Source: Gammaproteobacteria bacterium (GTDB lineage Bacteria; Pseudomonadota; Gammaproteobacteria; SURF-13). Taken from it: a DNA stretch of 64,000 bases. Positions 34,068 through 43,930 of the stretch are shown in pieces. Numbering within the stretch: the stretch's first letter is position 1; each line of letters begins with the position of its first letter. Below the pieces are notes generated by a model, which saw only the letters and a program-made list of their open reading frames with translations, was not told the origin of the DNA and did not search any database. The DNA is taken from NCBI GenBank assembly GCA_016195665.1, contig JACPZD010000020.1, forward strand, positions 18,659-82,658. The letters are read 5' to 3'. Position numbers and translations under genes: made by a program.

Positions 34068-35582
34068 ATGCCCGAACATTTACCCCTGCTCAGTCTGGTC
34101 ATCTGGATACCTATCCTGGGTGGTCTTTTACTGCTCGCCAGTGGAGAAAGTGCGCCGCAGCGCGCCCGTGTCCTGGCATTGGTGATCGCTGCGCTGACCT
34201 TGCTGGTGAGCATACCTCTCTATACCCGGTTTGATGCCGCGACTTCCGTGATGCAGTTTGTAGAACTGGCGCCCTGGATCACTGCCTTCAAAATTAACTA
34301 CCACCTGGGAATAGACGGCATTTCCATGCCGCTGATACTGCTGACGACGTTCACCACACTGCTGGTCGTCATCGCAAGCTGGGAGGTGATTCAACACAAG
34401 GTCTCGCAATACATGGCCGCCTTTTTGATTATGGAAGGGCTCATGAATGGCGTGTTCGCCTCTCTCGATGCGATCCTGTTTTATGTCTTTTGGGAAGGCA
34501 TGCTGATTCCGATGTTTCTCATCATCGGGATGTGGGGCGGGCCGCGCCGTGTCTACGCCACGATCAAATTCTTTCTGTACACCTTTCTGGGCTCGGTGCT
34601 GATGCTGGTCGCGCTACTCTATCTGTTTTTCCAGTCGGACAGTTTTGCGGTGCTCGACTACCATAATCTGAAAATCGGCATGACGGCCCAAATACTGATC
34701 TTTATCGCCTTCCTGCTCGCCTTCGCGGTCAAGGTGCCGATGTGGCCGGTGCACACCTGGCTGCCGGATGCCCACGTCGAGGCGCCGACCGGCGGTTCGG
34801 TGATCCTGGCCGCGATCATGTTGAAGATGGGCGCCTATGGCTTTGTACGGTTTAGTCTGCCCATTGCGCCCGACGCCAGTCACGAGTTGGACTGGCTGAT
34901 GATCGCGCTGTCGTTGATCGCGGTGGTCTATATCGGATTTGTCGCCCTGGTGCAACAGGATCTCAAAAAACTCATCGCCTATTCTTCGATTTCGCACATG
35001 GGTTTCGTCACCTTGGGATTTTTCATCCCCTTTACGATCTTTGCCAAGACCGGCGGCATCCAGGGGGCCGCGCTGGGCGTAGAGGGCGGGTTGGTGCAGA
35101 TGATCTCGCACGGCTTCGTGTCCGGCGCCTTATTCCTGTGCGTCGGTGTTCTGTACGACCGCCTGCACAGCCGCGAGATCAGCGCCTACGGCGGTGTCGC
35201 CAACACCATGCCGGTGTTTGCGAGTCTCATGGTGTTGTTTGCCTTGGCCAACGCGGGTCTGCCAGGGACCTCGGGCTTCGTCGGCGAGTTTATGGTCATA
35301 CTGGGCGCCTTCAAGGCCAATTTCTGGTACGCCTTGCTGGCTGGCGTCACGCTGGTGCTGGGAGCAGCTTATACATTATGGATGGTGAAGCGTGTCATCT
35401 TCGGCAAGATCGCCAATGACGGGGTGGCGAGTCTTCAGGACATCAACCTTCGTGAGGGTATCGTACTGGCGACGCTGGCCGTGGCCGTGTTGTGGCTGGG
35501 TCTCTGGCCCGCGCCGCTCATCGATGTCATGCACCCCACCGTGCAGAATTTGCTCGAGCATATAGCCAAATCCAAGCTATGA
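34068..35582 (+). CDS. nuoM: NADH-quinone oxidoreductase subunit M
   Basis: Antiporter-like pumping subunit, 504 residues. [33 protein letters not shown] and the lysine-bearing helix [20 protein letters not shown] are visible. The TGA overlaps the nuoN ATG by 2 bases. Confidence 0.97.
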   Translation: MPEHLPLLSLVIWIPILGGLLLLASGESAPQRARVLALVIAALTLLVSIPLYTRFDAATSVMQFVELAPWITAFKINYHLGIDGISMPLILLTTFTTLLVVIASWEVIQHKVSQYMAAFLIMEGLMNGVFASLDAILFYVFWEGMLIPMFLIIGMWGGPRRVYATIKFFLYTFLGSVLMLVALLYLFFQSDSFAVLDYHNLKIGMTAQILIFIAFLLAFAVKVPMWPVHTWLPDAHVEAPTGGSVILAAIMLKMGAYGFVRFSLPIAPDASHELDWLMIALSLIAVVYIGFVALVQQDLKKLIAYSSISHMGFVTLGFFIPFTIFAKTGGIQGAALGVEGGLVQMISHGFVSGALFLCVGVLYDRLHSREISAYGGVANTMPVFASLMVLFALANAGLPGTSGFVGEFMVILGAFKANFWYALLAGVTLVLGAAYTLWMVKRVIFGKIANDGVASLQDINLREGIVLATLAVAVLWLGLWPAPLIDVMHPTVQNLLEHIAKSKL

Positions 35583-37036
35583 ACTTTGTGATGCCAAATT
35601 TCGCCCCCGCCATTCCTGAGATCTTTGTGCTGAGTATGGCCTGCCTGGTTCTCATCGTGGATCTCTTTCTGCGCGAAGACAACCGCATCATTACTTATTT
35701 GCTGACGCAGGCCACGCTGCTGGGCGCGGCGATTTTTACCCTGGCCTCCTACCCCGACCAGCTTACCCTGACATTTAGCGACACCTTCGTGCGCGACCGC
35801 ATGGGCGACGTGTTGAAAATGTTTATCTATCTCGTCACCGCCGTGGTGTTTCTCTACTCGCGCGAGTATTTGCGTACCCGGCAGCTCTACAAGGGCGAAT
35901 ATTTCGTCGTGGGATTGTTCGCCGTGTTGGGAATGATGGTGCTGGTCTCCGCTCACAGTCTGTTGACGGTATACCTGGGGTTGGAATTGTTGTCGCTTTC
36001 GCTCTATACGATGGTCGCCATGCGGCGCGATTCGCTGGAGGCCTCCGAGGCCGCGATGAAATACTTCGTGCTGGGCGCGCTGGCCTCGGGGCTGCTGCTC
36101 TACGGCATGTCCATGCTGTATGGCGTCACCGGTACGCTGGATATAGCGCAGATCAGTGCCGCAGTGGCGCACAGCGTGCAAGCAGGGCAGGGGGCGGGGA
36201 CGAACGTTGTGCTGGTATTTGCATTGGTGTTCATCATCATCGGCGTCATGTTCAAGCTCGGCGCCGCGCCGTTTCACATGTGGATACCCGACGTCTATCA
36301 CGGCGCGCCCACGTCGGTGACGCTGTTTATCGCCGGTGCGCCCAAGATCGCCGCCTTCGCCATGCTGATGCGCCTGATGGTGGAGGGTCTCGGTCACCTG
36401 CATGTCCAGTGGCAGGACATGCTCATCATCCTGTCGGTGTTATCCATGGCGGTCGGTAACATCATCGCCATCGCCCAGGCCAATCTGAAGCGCATGCTCG
36501 CCTACTCAACGATCGCCCACGTAGGCTTTTTGTTATTGGGTGTACTGAGCGGAAGCCAGTTGGGCTACTCGGCGGCGATGTTTTATATCATCGCCTATGC
36601 CATCATGAGCATAGGCGGTTTCGGCATGATTATCCTGTTGGGCCGCACCGGGTTCGAGGCCGACCGGCTGGACGATTTCAAGGGCTTGAACCAGCGCAGC
36701 CCGTGGTTCGCCTTCATGATGTTGATCCTGATGTTTTCTATGGCGGGCGTACCGCCCACACTGGGTTTTTACGCCAAGCTCTCGGTGCTCCAGGCCGTGG
36801 TCCATGCCGATTTGGTCTGGCTTGCAGCGTTCGCCGTGCTGCTCTCGGTCATCGGGGCGTTTTACTACCTGCGCATCATCAAGCTCATGTACTTTGACCA
36901 GCCCGAAGACGCCACGCCTCTCGATGCCAGCCTCGACATGCGCGTGGCGATGACCGCGAACGGTCTGGCCGTGCTTGCCTTGGGCATCTTCCCCGGTGCT
37001 CTGCTTGCTCTGTGCGCCGGCGCGCTCAGCCGCTGA
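35579..37036 (+). CDS. nuoN: NADH-quinone oxidoreductase subunit N
   Basis: Third antiporter-like subunit, 485 residues. [40 protein letters not shown] and [13 protein letters not shown] identify it. The ATG at 35579 overlaps the nuoM stop (ATGA); the frame is open further upstream without similarity. It ends the complete nuoA-N operon. Confidence 0.97.
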   Translation: MNFVMPNFAPAIPEIFVLSMACLVLIVDLFLREDNRIITYLLTQATLLGAAIFTLASYPDQLTLTFSDTFVRDRMGDVLKMFIYLVTAVVFLYSREYLRTRQLYKGEYFVVGLFAVLGMMVLVSAHSLLTVYLGLELLSLSLYTMVAMRRDSLEASEAAMKYFVLGALASGLLLYGMSMLYGVTGTLDIAQISAAVAHSVQAGQGAGTNVVLVFALVFIIIGVMFKLGAAPFHMWIPDVYHGAPTSVTLFIAGAPKIAAFAMLMRLMVEGLGHLHVQWQDMLIILSVLSMAVGNIIAIAQANLKRMLAYSTIAHVGFLLLGVLSGSQLGYSAAMFYIIAYAIMSIGGFGMIILLGRTGFEADRLDDFKGLNQRSPWFAFMMLILMFSMAGVPPTLGFYAKLSVLQAVVHADLVWLAAFAVLLSVIGAFYYLRIIKLMYFDQPEDATPLDASLDMRVAMTANGLAVLALGIFPGALLALCAGALSR

Positions 37037-37233
37037 TAGCCATTTCTCCTGCTTCATACTCACCGTTTAAGCGTTTACCCGCCGCTTATCGGACTCTAAC
37101 AAGCCTAAATCGTCCTATCACCCGCTAAATTTATACTCTGCCCGGAGTAGGCATGTTATTTGCTACGTAGAATCGGACAGAAGCCCTCGAGTAAAGTGCC
37201 GAATAGCTGCAACCAGAATACTATAAACCGGAT

Positions 37234-38268
37234 ATGAAAAGACGCCGTTACCTGCCATTCCTGATACTCGCCTATGCAGTGCTAGCTCTGGCGCCATGGT
37301 GGTGGCTGGATTCTTCACAGTCCTCCGCCTCCATCACCGAGACCCCATTCACAGAATCTACCCTCGGGGCGGCAGGTAATGAGCCCATTCAACCCATTCC
37401 GCAGCGTGTTGAGTTAAATAAAGACAAGGTTGCCCTGGGCGAGCGTCTATTTCACGATTACAGGTTTTCGCCCGACGGTAGCATGGCCTGCGTAACCTGC
37501 CATATTTTCAAAAAAGGGGGTACAGACAACCAGTCTCACTCTCCTAAAGTAGACGGCAAACCCACCGCCGTAAATACCTTGACGATATTTAACTCCAGTC
37601 TCAATTTCAGGCTGCATTGGAACGGGGAGTTTGCCCGCCTCGAAGACCAGATTGACAGGGTGCTCAAAGTCAGCTTAAAGACCACCTGGCAGGAAATCAT
37701 CCCTAAACTTAAACAAGACCCCAACTACGTCGCCGAATTTTCCAGAATCTATCGCGATGGCATGCAAATTTCCACCATCAAGGACGCCATAGTAACTTAC
37801 GAGCGGTCTCTTATCACCCCTAACTCCCGTTTCGATAGATATCTGCGAGGCGACCAACAGGCGATTACGGAACAGGAAAAACGTGGCTATTATCTATTCA
37901 AATCCTACGGCTGTGTCGCCTGCCATCAGGGCGTCAATGTGGGCGGAAACATGTTTCAGAAATTCGGCGTGATGAACGGTTACTTTGCCGACCGCGGAAA
38001 TATCACGGAGGCAGATCTGGGCCGCTTCAATATCACTCAGCAGGAGGAAGACCGGCACCGGTTTCGTGTCGCCAGCCTGCGTAACGTGGCGCTCACCGCA
38101 CCTTACTTCCATGACGGTTCGGCGCAGACCTTAGAGGATGCCATCAAGGTTATGGCCCGTTATCAATTAGGACGGCCCATTCCGCACCAGGATATCGAAT
38201 ACATCATCGCCTTTCTGAACACCTTGACCGGTCAATATAAAGGGAAATCCCTTTCCGACTATGAGTAA
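37234..38268 (+). CDS. Di-haem cytochrome c peroxidase/MauG family protein
   Basis: A 344-residue protein with an N-terminal signal or anchor (YLPFLILAYAVLALAPWWWL) and two c-type haem sites, CVTCH (about residue 87) and CVACH (about residue 227), in the arrangement of bacterial di-haem peroxidases. KVALGERLFHDYRFSPDGSMAC and FRVASLRNVALTAPYFHDGS are typical. It would work in the periplasm, reducing peroxide or oxidising a protein partner; the substrate cannot be told from sequence. Its end overlaps the GGDEF/EAL gene by 8 bases. Confidence 0.9.
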   Translation: MKRRRYLPFLILAYAVLALAPWWWLDSSQSSASITETPFTESTLGAAGNEPIQPIPQRVELNKDKVALGERLFHDYRFSPDGSMACVTCHIFKKGGTDNQSHSPKVDGKPTAVNTLTIFNSSLNFRLHWNGEFARLEDQIDRVLKVSLKTTWQEIIPKLKQDPNYVAEFSRIYRDGMQISTIKDAIVTYERSLITPNSRFDRYLRGDQQAITEQEKRGYYLFKSYGCVACHQGVNVGGNMFQKFGVMNGYFADRGNITEADLGRFNITQQEEDRHRFRVASLRNVALTAPYFHDGSAQTLEDAIKVMARYQLGRPIPHQDIEYIIAFLNTLTGQYKGKSLSDYE

Positions 38269-40897
38269 CTTTCTTTCCAAGTTCAGCGCTGCGCTAGTAG
38301 TACGCGTTTTTCTGGGCCTGGCTGCCATTTCGCTGTTATCCTTTTTATACGTGCAAACACAATCGTTCAATCAACAGCAGCATAACAGAATCGTCGCCAA
38401 TCTCAGCCAGTTCAAACAGCTCGACGCCACCCTCAATCAGGATGTCATCGAATCGCGCTCACACCTGCTCAATAACTACGACCCTATCGTCCGCAGCCTG
38501 ACGCGGTTGCACGCCATCACTAATGATTTCGTCACCGGTCCCTCCAGTATCTATCATCGGGGGCAGACGGACATAGACGCACAGATAGATGCGCTGAACG
38601 ATATGGTAAGAGAGAAGGAGGGTTTTGTAGAGCGCTTTAAGTCGCACAACGCCATCCTCAACAATTCACTGAAATATTTCCCGGTGGTCACCGCTGAGCT
38701 GATCAACCTTGTCAGGGCATCAAAGGGCGGCGATGATTTGACCCTGCTGCTCGGCAAGCTATTAACCGACGTGCTCATTTACAATCTCACCGCAAGCCCG
38801 GAGCTTAAACAACAAATCGGCCGCTCCCTGGACAGCCTGGCGGGCAAACGCGACTCGGTCTCACCGGAAGTGCTCAGCAGCCTTGACATCCTGATTTCGC
38901 ATGCACGTACCATTCTGGTCAACAAGGGCGAAGTAGACGGCTTGGTGGCCGGAATCATACACGCGCCTAGCGCCCAGGCCGCCGACAAACTTATTCGGTC
39001 TTACCAAGCCTACGTCAACCAAAGCATGCGGCGCGTCAGTGTGTATCGCTTCTACCTCTACCTGTTTTCGATTACGTTGCTCGCCTATATCATCCACATC
39101 CTGTTTAAACTTAGATATACCGCCGATGAACTGGCCGACGATATTATGGAGCGTAAACAGGCGGAGGCGGCGCTATTCCGCGAAAAGGAACGTGCTCAGG
39201 TTACGCTCGAATCCATCGGCGACGCCGTGATCACCACCGATACGGCGGGGCATGTCGAATACCTTAATCCTGTGGCGGAGTCACTCACCGGCTGGACTGG
39301 CCCGGAGGCGCGCGGCCTGCCTCTGCAGCAGGTGTTTCATGTCCTTAATGAGCTTACCCGTGAAACAGTCGCCAACCCGGTCGAAAGCGTGATACAGGAA
39401 GGCAAAACCATAACCCCCAGCGGGCACGCCGTGCTGGTGCAGAAGAGCGGCGGAGAGTTTTCCATCGAGAAATCCGCGGCGCCCATACGCGATCGTGACG
39501 GCGCCGTCGTCGGCGTCGTGCTGGTGTTCCGCGATGTCAGCCATTCGCGCAGGATGGCCGCGCAACTCCAACATCAGGCAAGCCACGACGCCTTGACCGG
39601 GCTTATCAACCGGCGGGAGTTCGAGCGCCGTCTGGCCAGAGCGCTTGCAAGCGTGGACAAGCTGCACACCCAACACGCGCTGCTCTATCTTGATCTCGAC
39701 CAGTTCAAAATCGTCAATGACACATGCGGGCACATCGCCGGTGACGACCTGTTGCGCCAGATCACCAGCCTCCTGCAGATACGCCTGCGTGAGCGGGATA
39801 CCTTGGCGCGCCTCGGCGGTGACGAATTCGGCGTGTTGCTGGAACATTGCCCTCCCGAACAGGCGGCCCGTATCGCCGACGAATTGCGCCAGACAGTGAA
39901 AGATTTCTATTTTGTCTGGCAGGAAAAGGCCTTCACGATGGGCGTCAGCATCGGCTTGGTGAGCTTCTGTGATGCGACCCTGTCGCTGGCGGAGATTTTA
40001 AGCTCAGCCGATACCGCCTGTTATATCGCCAAGGACAAAGGCCGCAACCGGGTGCATGCCTATCATCCCGAAGACAGCGAGCTTGCCCTGCGTCATGTTG
40101 AAATGGAATGGGTGGGGCGTATCCACAAGGCCTTTGAAGAAAATCGTTTTCAGCTCTATTCGCAAGAAATCATCTCCCTCCATTCTGCCAACGGAACACC
40201 CGGCGACCATGCGGAACTATTGATCCGTATGCTCGATGAGGAAGGGAGCCTGGCGCCGCCGATGGCGTTTATTCCGGCGGCGGAACGTTATAATCTCATG
40301 CCGGCCATAGACCGCTGGGTGGTGCGTACCGCCTTCGCCCATTACGCCCGACTACATGCGGCTCACGAACCCGGCGATGAGCAAATGATTATCCGCTGGA
40401 CCATCAACCTGTCCGGTACATCACTGAGCGATGAGCATTTTCCCCAGTTCGTACAGGAGCAGTTTTTACTCTTTGGGGTGCCTTATCAGGCGATCTGTTT
40501 TGAGATCACCGAAACCGCGGCGATTTCCAATCTCGGCAAGGCCGTGCACTTTATACAGGAATTACGGAAATTGGGTTGCAGCTTCTCGCTGGATGATTTC
40601 GGCATCGGCCTGTCTTCGTTTGCCTACCTGAAACACCTTCCGGTGGACTATTTGAAGATAGACGGCAGTTTCATCAAGGATATGGCTCACGACCCGATAG
40701 ACCGTGCGATGGTTGAAGCGATCAACAATATCGGCCATGTAATGGGAATACAGACCATCGCCGAGTTCGTCGAAAACAAGGAAACCCTGGCCATGCTAAA
40801 GCAGATCGGGGTAGATCATGCCCAAGGCTACGGTATAGCTAAACCACAGCCGTTTGATACCATCACTCACTACCAACTGGTGAGCGAGGCGTCTTGA
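38261..40897 (+). CDS. Membrane GGDEF/EAL protein with PAS domain
   Basis: An 878-residue c-di-GMP signalling protein. Order: transmembrane helix (about 10-30), a largely helical periplasmic sensor region (about 35-260), a second helix (about 262-282), PAS (about 305-425), GGDEF (about 440-600) and EAL (about 620-870). The cyclase motif RLGGDEFG is intact. In the phosphodiesterase domain EAL reads ELL, as in many active enzymes, and DDFGIGLSS and the later EFVENKE are kept. It overlaps the upstream peroxidase gene, so the two are translationally coupled; a link between peroxide or redox state and c-di-GMP is a reasonable guess only. Confidence 0.92.
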   Translation: MSNFLSKFSAALVVRVFLGLAAISLLSFLYVQTQSFNQQQHNRIVANLSQFKQLDATLNQDVIESRSHLLNNYDPIVRSLTRLHAITNDFVTGPSSIYHRGQTDIDAQIDALNDMVREKEGFVERFKSHNAILNNSLKYFPVVTAELINLVRASKGGDDLTLLLGKLLTDVLIYNLTASPELKQQIGRSLDSLAGKRDSVSPEVLSSLDILISHARTILVNKGEVDGLVAGIIHAPSAQAADKLIRSYQAYVNQSMRRVSVYRFYLYLFSITLLAYIIHILFKLRYTADELADDIMERKQAEAALFREKERAQVTLESIGDAVITTDTAGHVEYLNPVAESLTGWTGPEARGLPLQQVFHVLNELTRETVANPVESVIQEGKTITPSGHAVLVQKSGGEFSIEKSAAPIRDRDGAVVGVVLVFRDVSHSRRMAAQLQHQASHDALTGLINRREFERRLARALASVDKLHTQHALLYLDLDQFKIVNDTCGHIAGDDLLRQITSLLQIRLRERDTLARLGGDEFGVLLEHCPPEQAARIADELRQTVKDFYFVWQEKAFTMGVSIGLVSFCDATLSLAEILSSADTACYIAKDKGRNRVHAYHPEDSELALRHVEMEWVGRIHKAFEENRFQLYSQEIISLHSANGTPGDHAELLIRMLDEEGSLAPPMAFIPAAERYNLMPAIDRWVVRTAFAHYARLHAAHEPGDEQMIIRWTINLSGTSLSDEHFPQFVQEQFLLFGVPYQAICFEITETAAISNLGKAVHFIQELRKLGCSFSLDDFGIGLSSFAYLKHLPVDYLKIDGSFIKDMAHDPIDRAMVEAINNIGHVMGIQTIAEFVENKETLAMLKQIGVDHAQGYGIAKPQPFDTITHYQLVSEAS

Positions 40898-40917
40898 GTA
40901 TTATGGGCTGGGACTGG

Positions 40918-40992
40918 TTATCTCATAAAGACAGGAATAATAATCGCCGCCAATAGCCCCAGTATGGGTAGCAAAAGAAAAAGAATAAGCAT
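40918..40992 (-). CDS. Possible 24-residue hydrophobic peptide
   Basis: On the minus strand an ATG at 40992 opens MLILFLLLPILGLLAAIIIP plus VFMR and a stop. AAGGAAG lies about 10 bases upstream. It would be a single membrane helix with a charged end. It lies 51 bases downstream of the efp C-terminal fragment on the same strand. An alternative ATG 5 bases upstream in another frame gives a non-hydrophobic peptide. Support is only the start context and composition. Confidence 0.35.
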   Translation of the reverse strand: MLILFLLLPILGLLAAIIIPVFMR

Positions 40993-41043
40993 CCATATTG
41001 CTTCCTTTCTAAACATTTTAAAAACATCCCGTGTCTGTGCTGC

Positions 41044-41169
41044 TTATGCCCGCTCCACATATTCACCCGTACCGGTGTTGATTTTGATACGGTCGCCCAC
41101 GCCGATGAATTGCGGCACCAGGATGCTTAGCCCCGTCTCTAATGTTGCCGGTTTGTAGGAGCTGGTCGC
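41044..41169 (-). pseudogene. efp: Elongation factor P, C-terminal fragment
   Basis: Encodes the last 41 residues of [23 protein letters not shown] and on to TGEYVERA, the third OB-like domain. The rest of the gene lies at 46205-46636 in the same orientation. N-part (144 residues) plus C-part (41) gives about 186, the normal EF-P length of about 188, so one gene has been split by 5035 bases of inserted DNA (41170-46204). The frame continues upstream into foreign sequence without similarity. Confidence 0.88.
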
Positions 41170-41172
41170 GCT

Positions 41173-41613
41173 ATGTACAAGTACCTGAAGTTCGCTAAGA
41201 TAATAATATTGTCGATACGCGCTTCCTCTCCCAAAGAGGCAGGATGGAGTCAAGCGTCTATTGGCCACGGGCTGTTATCCCTAATCCTCGCAACAGTGAT
41301 TTTCGCGCCAGTACCAGGCTTGGCCGCTGGTGCTGCTGTGGAAACCATGATCGTCGAAATCTTCGTGAACGGAGGTAGCGACACAGCGAATCCCGGAACC
41401 ACATGCCTAAAGCTCTCCAGCCCTGTGTCTCCACAATGCACTTCAGGGCTCGTCGCGATACCCAATAGTAACAGCAAGTTGCTTGCTGCTGCGTTAACTG
41501 CGAAAGCAACCAGAACTAATTCTTGGTTTTATTACGACGACGCCGGAGTAACACAGCATTGCCCGGGTTTGGTATTTATTCCTTGCAGTGTTATTTCCAT
41601 TTCTGTGAAGTAG
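41173..41613 (+). CDS. Hypothetical secreted cysteine-containing protein
   Basis: The 146-codon frame contains a hydrophobic segment followed by a likely cleavage site ([20 protein letters not shown], about residues 34-53). The mature part is about 90 residues with four cysteines ([16 protein letters not shown] and [12 protein letters not shown]) that may form two disulfides. The first 25-30 residues start only 4 bases inside the efp breakpoint and may not be native, so the true start is uncertain. No family can be named with confidence. It lies within the insertion that splits efp. Confidence 0.55.
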   Translation: MYKYLKFAKIIILSIRASSPKEAGWSQASIGHGLLSLILATVIFAPVPGLAAGAAVETMIVEIFVNGGSDTANPGTTCLKLSSPVSPQCTSGLVAIPNSNSKLLAAALTAKATRTNSWFYYDDAGVTQHCPGLVFIPCSVISISVK

Positions 41614-41709
41614 TGAGTCAATGTCGCTGAAGGGTAGGTTTTCGTCGGCATGTGTAGCAGCAGTTCTGCTTCATCTGGGGAAGTAGTAATAACGATCTAC
41701 CACCCTAAG

Positions 41710-43020
41710 GCCTCACGTGAAAATAAGTTGATCAAGTTTTCTTGCGTAGCGGCAGGAGTGTGTAGTTCCAGTCGCCATGAAACTTGGCCAACTTGAGATT
41801 GAGTCCGCTTAGTTCGGCGTCGGTGATCTTGAGGCCGATCGGATAGGTGCCTCGATCCAGTTCGGCGCGGATTTTCAATCCGGCCTGCGTTGTTGTGTTC
41901 GCAATCAGATTGATGATGACGTCGTGACTCACCAAAGGCCGCCCCCGCCAATTCTGGGTGATGTGGCAGAACATGCGATGCTCGATCTTGTTCCACTTGC
42001 TGGTTCCCGGCGGGAAGTGGCACACGTGGATCGGCATGCCCAGGCGCACCGCCAATCCTTGCAGCGCCACCTTCCACAAGCGGCTCCGGCTGCCGTTGCT
42101 GCCACCGCCGCCGGCCGTGATCAATAGTTCCTTGGCATCCGGGTATCGCTTGGCACCCATCTTCTTCCACCATCGGCCAATGGCTTGCACGGCGAACTGC
42201 GCCGTGTCGTGATCGATGCCCACGCTCACCCAGCCCTCGTTCTTGCTCAGATCGAACACCCCGTAGGGAATGACCTTGACCAGTTGCGGGTCCGGGAAGT
42301 CGTGCACGTCCACCTCTTCGGGCTCGCCCTTGGGCTGCCACTCGCGCCCGCCGTTCTTGAACTGGCCTACGAGTTCTTTCTTCTTCGTGTCCACCGAGAT
42401 CACCGGCTGACCGCGCTGCTGAAGCCGCTGGACCATCGTGTTGATATGCTCGAACTGAGCATTGCGATCCGGATGCGTTGCTCCTTCCTTCGTCTTGCGA
42501 TGGCTCTGCAAGCTGTAGCCAGCCGCCCTCAGTAATGCGCCCGCCGTCCACGCCCCGATGGGGTGCGCCTGCCGCGTCAATTCCTCTGCCAAGCGGGCGG
42601 TGCTCTTGCACGTCCAACGCAACGCCGGCTGCGGATCTCCACGGCTCACCGGCCCGCATCCGCCACAGCCTTAGGATTATTCTTGCGCGCCTCCAACCCG
42701 GCAACGCCCTTGCGGCCGCCTCCTTTTCCGGCGCAGGCCCGCATCCGCCACAGCCTTAGGATTCTTCTTGCGCGCCTCCAACTCGGCCATGCCCTTGCGG
42801 ATCGTGTTGCGTGACATGCCGGTCGCATCGCTCACCGCGCTCAAACCACCCCAGCCATAGGTCTGTGCTTCCGTCGCCGCCCATTGCCGGCGCATCCGTT
42901 CATCCATCAATGGCGCAAGAGAACGGTATCGTGATTTGATCTGCCGGATTGCGGATGCGACATGCATCTACGCTTTAGACCACAGCGCACAATATTGGTC
43001 AAGTTATTTTCACGTGACGC
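41710..43020 (-). mobile_element. ISAzo13-family insertion sequence, defective
   Basis: About 1.31 kb. Terminal inverted repeats: left GCCTCACGTGAAAATAAG, right (reverse) GCGTCACGTGAAAATAAC, continuing as TTGATCAAG/TTGACCAAT. It is flanked by CTAAG at 41705-41709 and 43021-43025, a probable target duplication. It holds one broken transposase gene on the minus strand. Confidence 0.75.
41732..42967 (-). pseudogene. ISAzo13-family transposase, disrupted
   Basis: The N-terminal part (42967 down to about 42700: IRQIKSRYRSLAPLMDERMR, SAVSDATGMSRNTIRKGMAE) and the catalytic part (42649 to 41732: VISVDTKKKELVGQFKNGGR, IDHDTAQFAVQAIGRWW, PPGTSKWNKIEHRMF) are in different frames. Between them an 84-base stretch (42655-42698 and 42739-42783, CGCATCCGCCACAGCCTTAG) is tandemly duplicated and part of the normal linker is missing. 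The element is therefore probably inactive. Confidence 0.82.
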
Positions 43021-43025
43021 CTAAG

Positions 43026-43918
43026 AGCATCTAACAAAATGAACAAACTACCTTTACAATGCCGCGCATCTTACTGTCTGGAGGGACAAAGATGCCGCGC
43101 CAACGGGTGGATGACGAGCTATGGTCAATAATCGAACCCCTACTGCCGCCCACCAAGCAGCGGCGCAAGCGATATCCGGGCCGCAAGCCACTGGCGTACC
43201 GGCAGGTACTGACGGGGATTCTGTTTGTGTTGAGGTCGGGTATTCCGTGGGAGATGCTGCCACAGGAGATGGGTTGTGGATCGGGCATGACCTGTTGGCG
43301 GCGGCTGCGTGCCTGGCAGAAAGCCGGCGTATGGGACCGGCTGCACGCGGTCCTATTGGCCAAGTTACGCGCGGCGGACCGGATCGATTTCTCCCGCGCC
43401 GTGGCTGACTCGTCTTCGATACGTGCCGTGCACGGGGGAAAAAAACGGGACCGAACCCTACCGATCGCCGTAAAGCCGGGAGTAAACACCACCTCCTCAC
43501 GGACGCGCAAGGCATTCCGCTGAATGTTATTCTGACCGAAGCCAATCGCAATGACCTCACGCAGCTGCGGCCGCTGGTGGATGGCATCCCTCCGATTCGC
43601 GGCAAGCGCGGCGTGGCGAAGCGTAAACCCGACTTGATCCAGGCAGACCGGGGTTACGATTCCGAACCCCATCGTCAAGCGTTGGTCGAGCGCGGCATCG
43701 CCCCCCAGATCGCAAAGCGACGTACCGAACACGGCAGCGGCCTGGGCAAGACACGCTGGGTGGTGGAACGCACCCTTGCTTGGCTGCATCAGTTTCGTCG
43801 CCTTCGTGTTCGTTACGAGAAGCTGGCCTATATCCATGAGGCATTCCTCGCTATCGGCTGCGCATTGATCTGTTGGCGCTTTCTCAAGACAGCATGAGAA
43901 CTCATTTTGTTAGACGCG
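43026..43918 (+). mobile_element. IS5-family insertion sequence
   Basis: About 893 bases. Inner terminal repeats TCTAACAAAATGA (43030 onward) and TCATTTTGTTAGA (to 43914) match. Flanks are CTAAG at 43021-43025 and 43919-43923, a probable target duplication and the same pentamer that flanks the neighbouring ISAzo13 element. The transposase appears complete if a frameshift is used. Confidence 0.78.
43092..43897 (+). CDS. IS5-family transposase, two frames joined by a -1 frameshift
   Basis: The first frame (43092 to stop at 43523) gives MPRQRVDDELWSIIEPLLPP and the helix-turn-helix half; the second frame (about 43442-43897) gives TGPNPTDRRKAGSKHHLLTD, IQADRGYDSEPHRQAL and WVVERTLAWLHQFRRLRVRY, the DDE catalytic half. 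They join at a run of seven A (43439-43445), zero frame GGA AAA AAA CGG, where a -1 slip restores the family sequence. Such slippery runs are used by several IS families, so this is probably functional, not broken. Start chosen from GGAGG 7 bases upstream. Confidence 0.8.
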
Positions 43919-43930
43919 CTAAGGATAGAG

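Noticed and set aside
35435..36403. 322-codon frame antisense to nuoM/nuoN
   Set aside because: Shadow; no start context or motifs.
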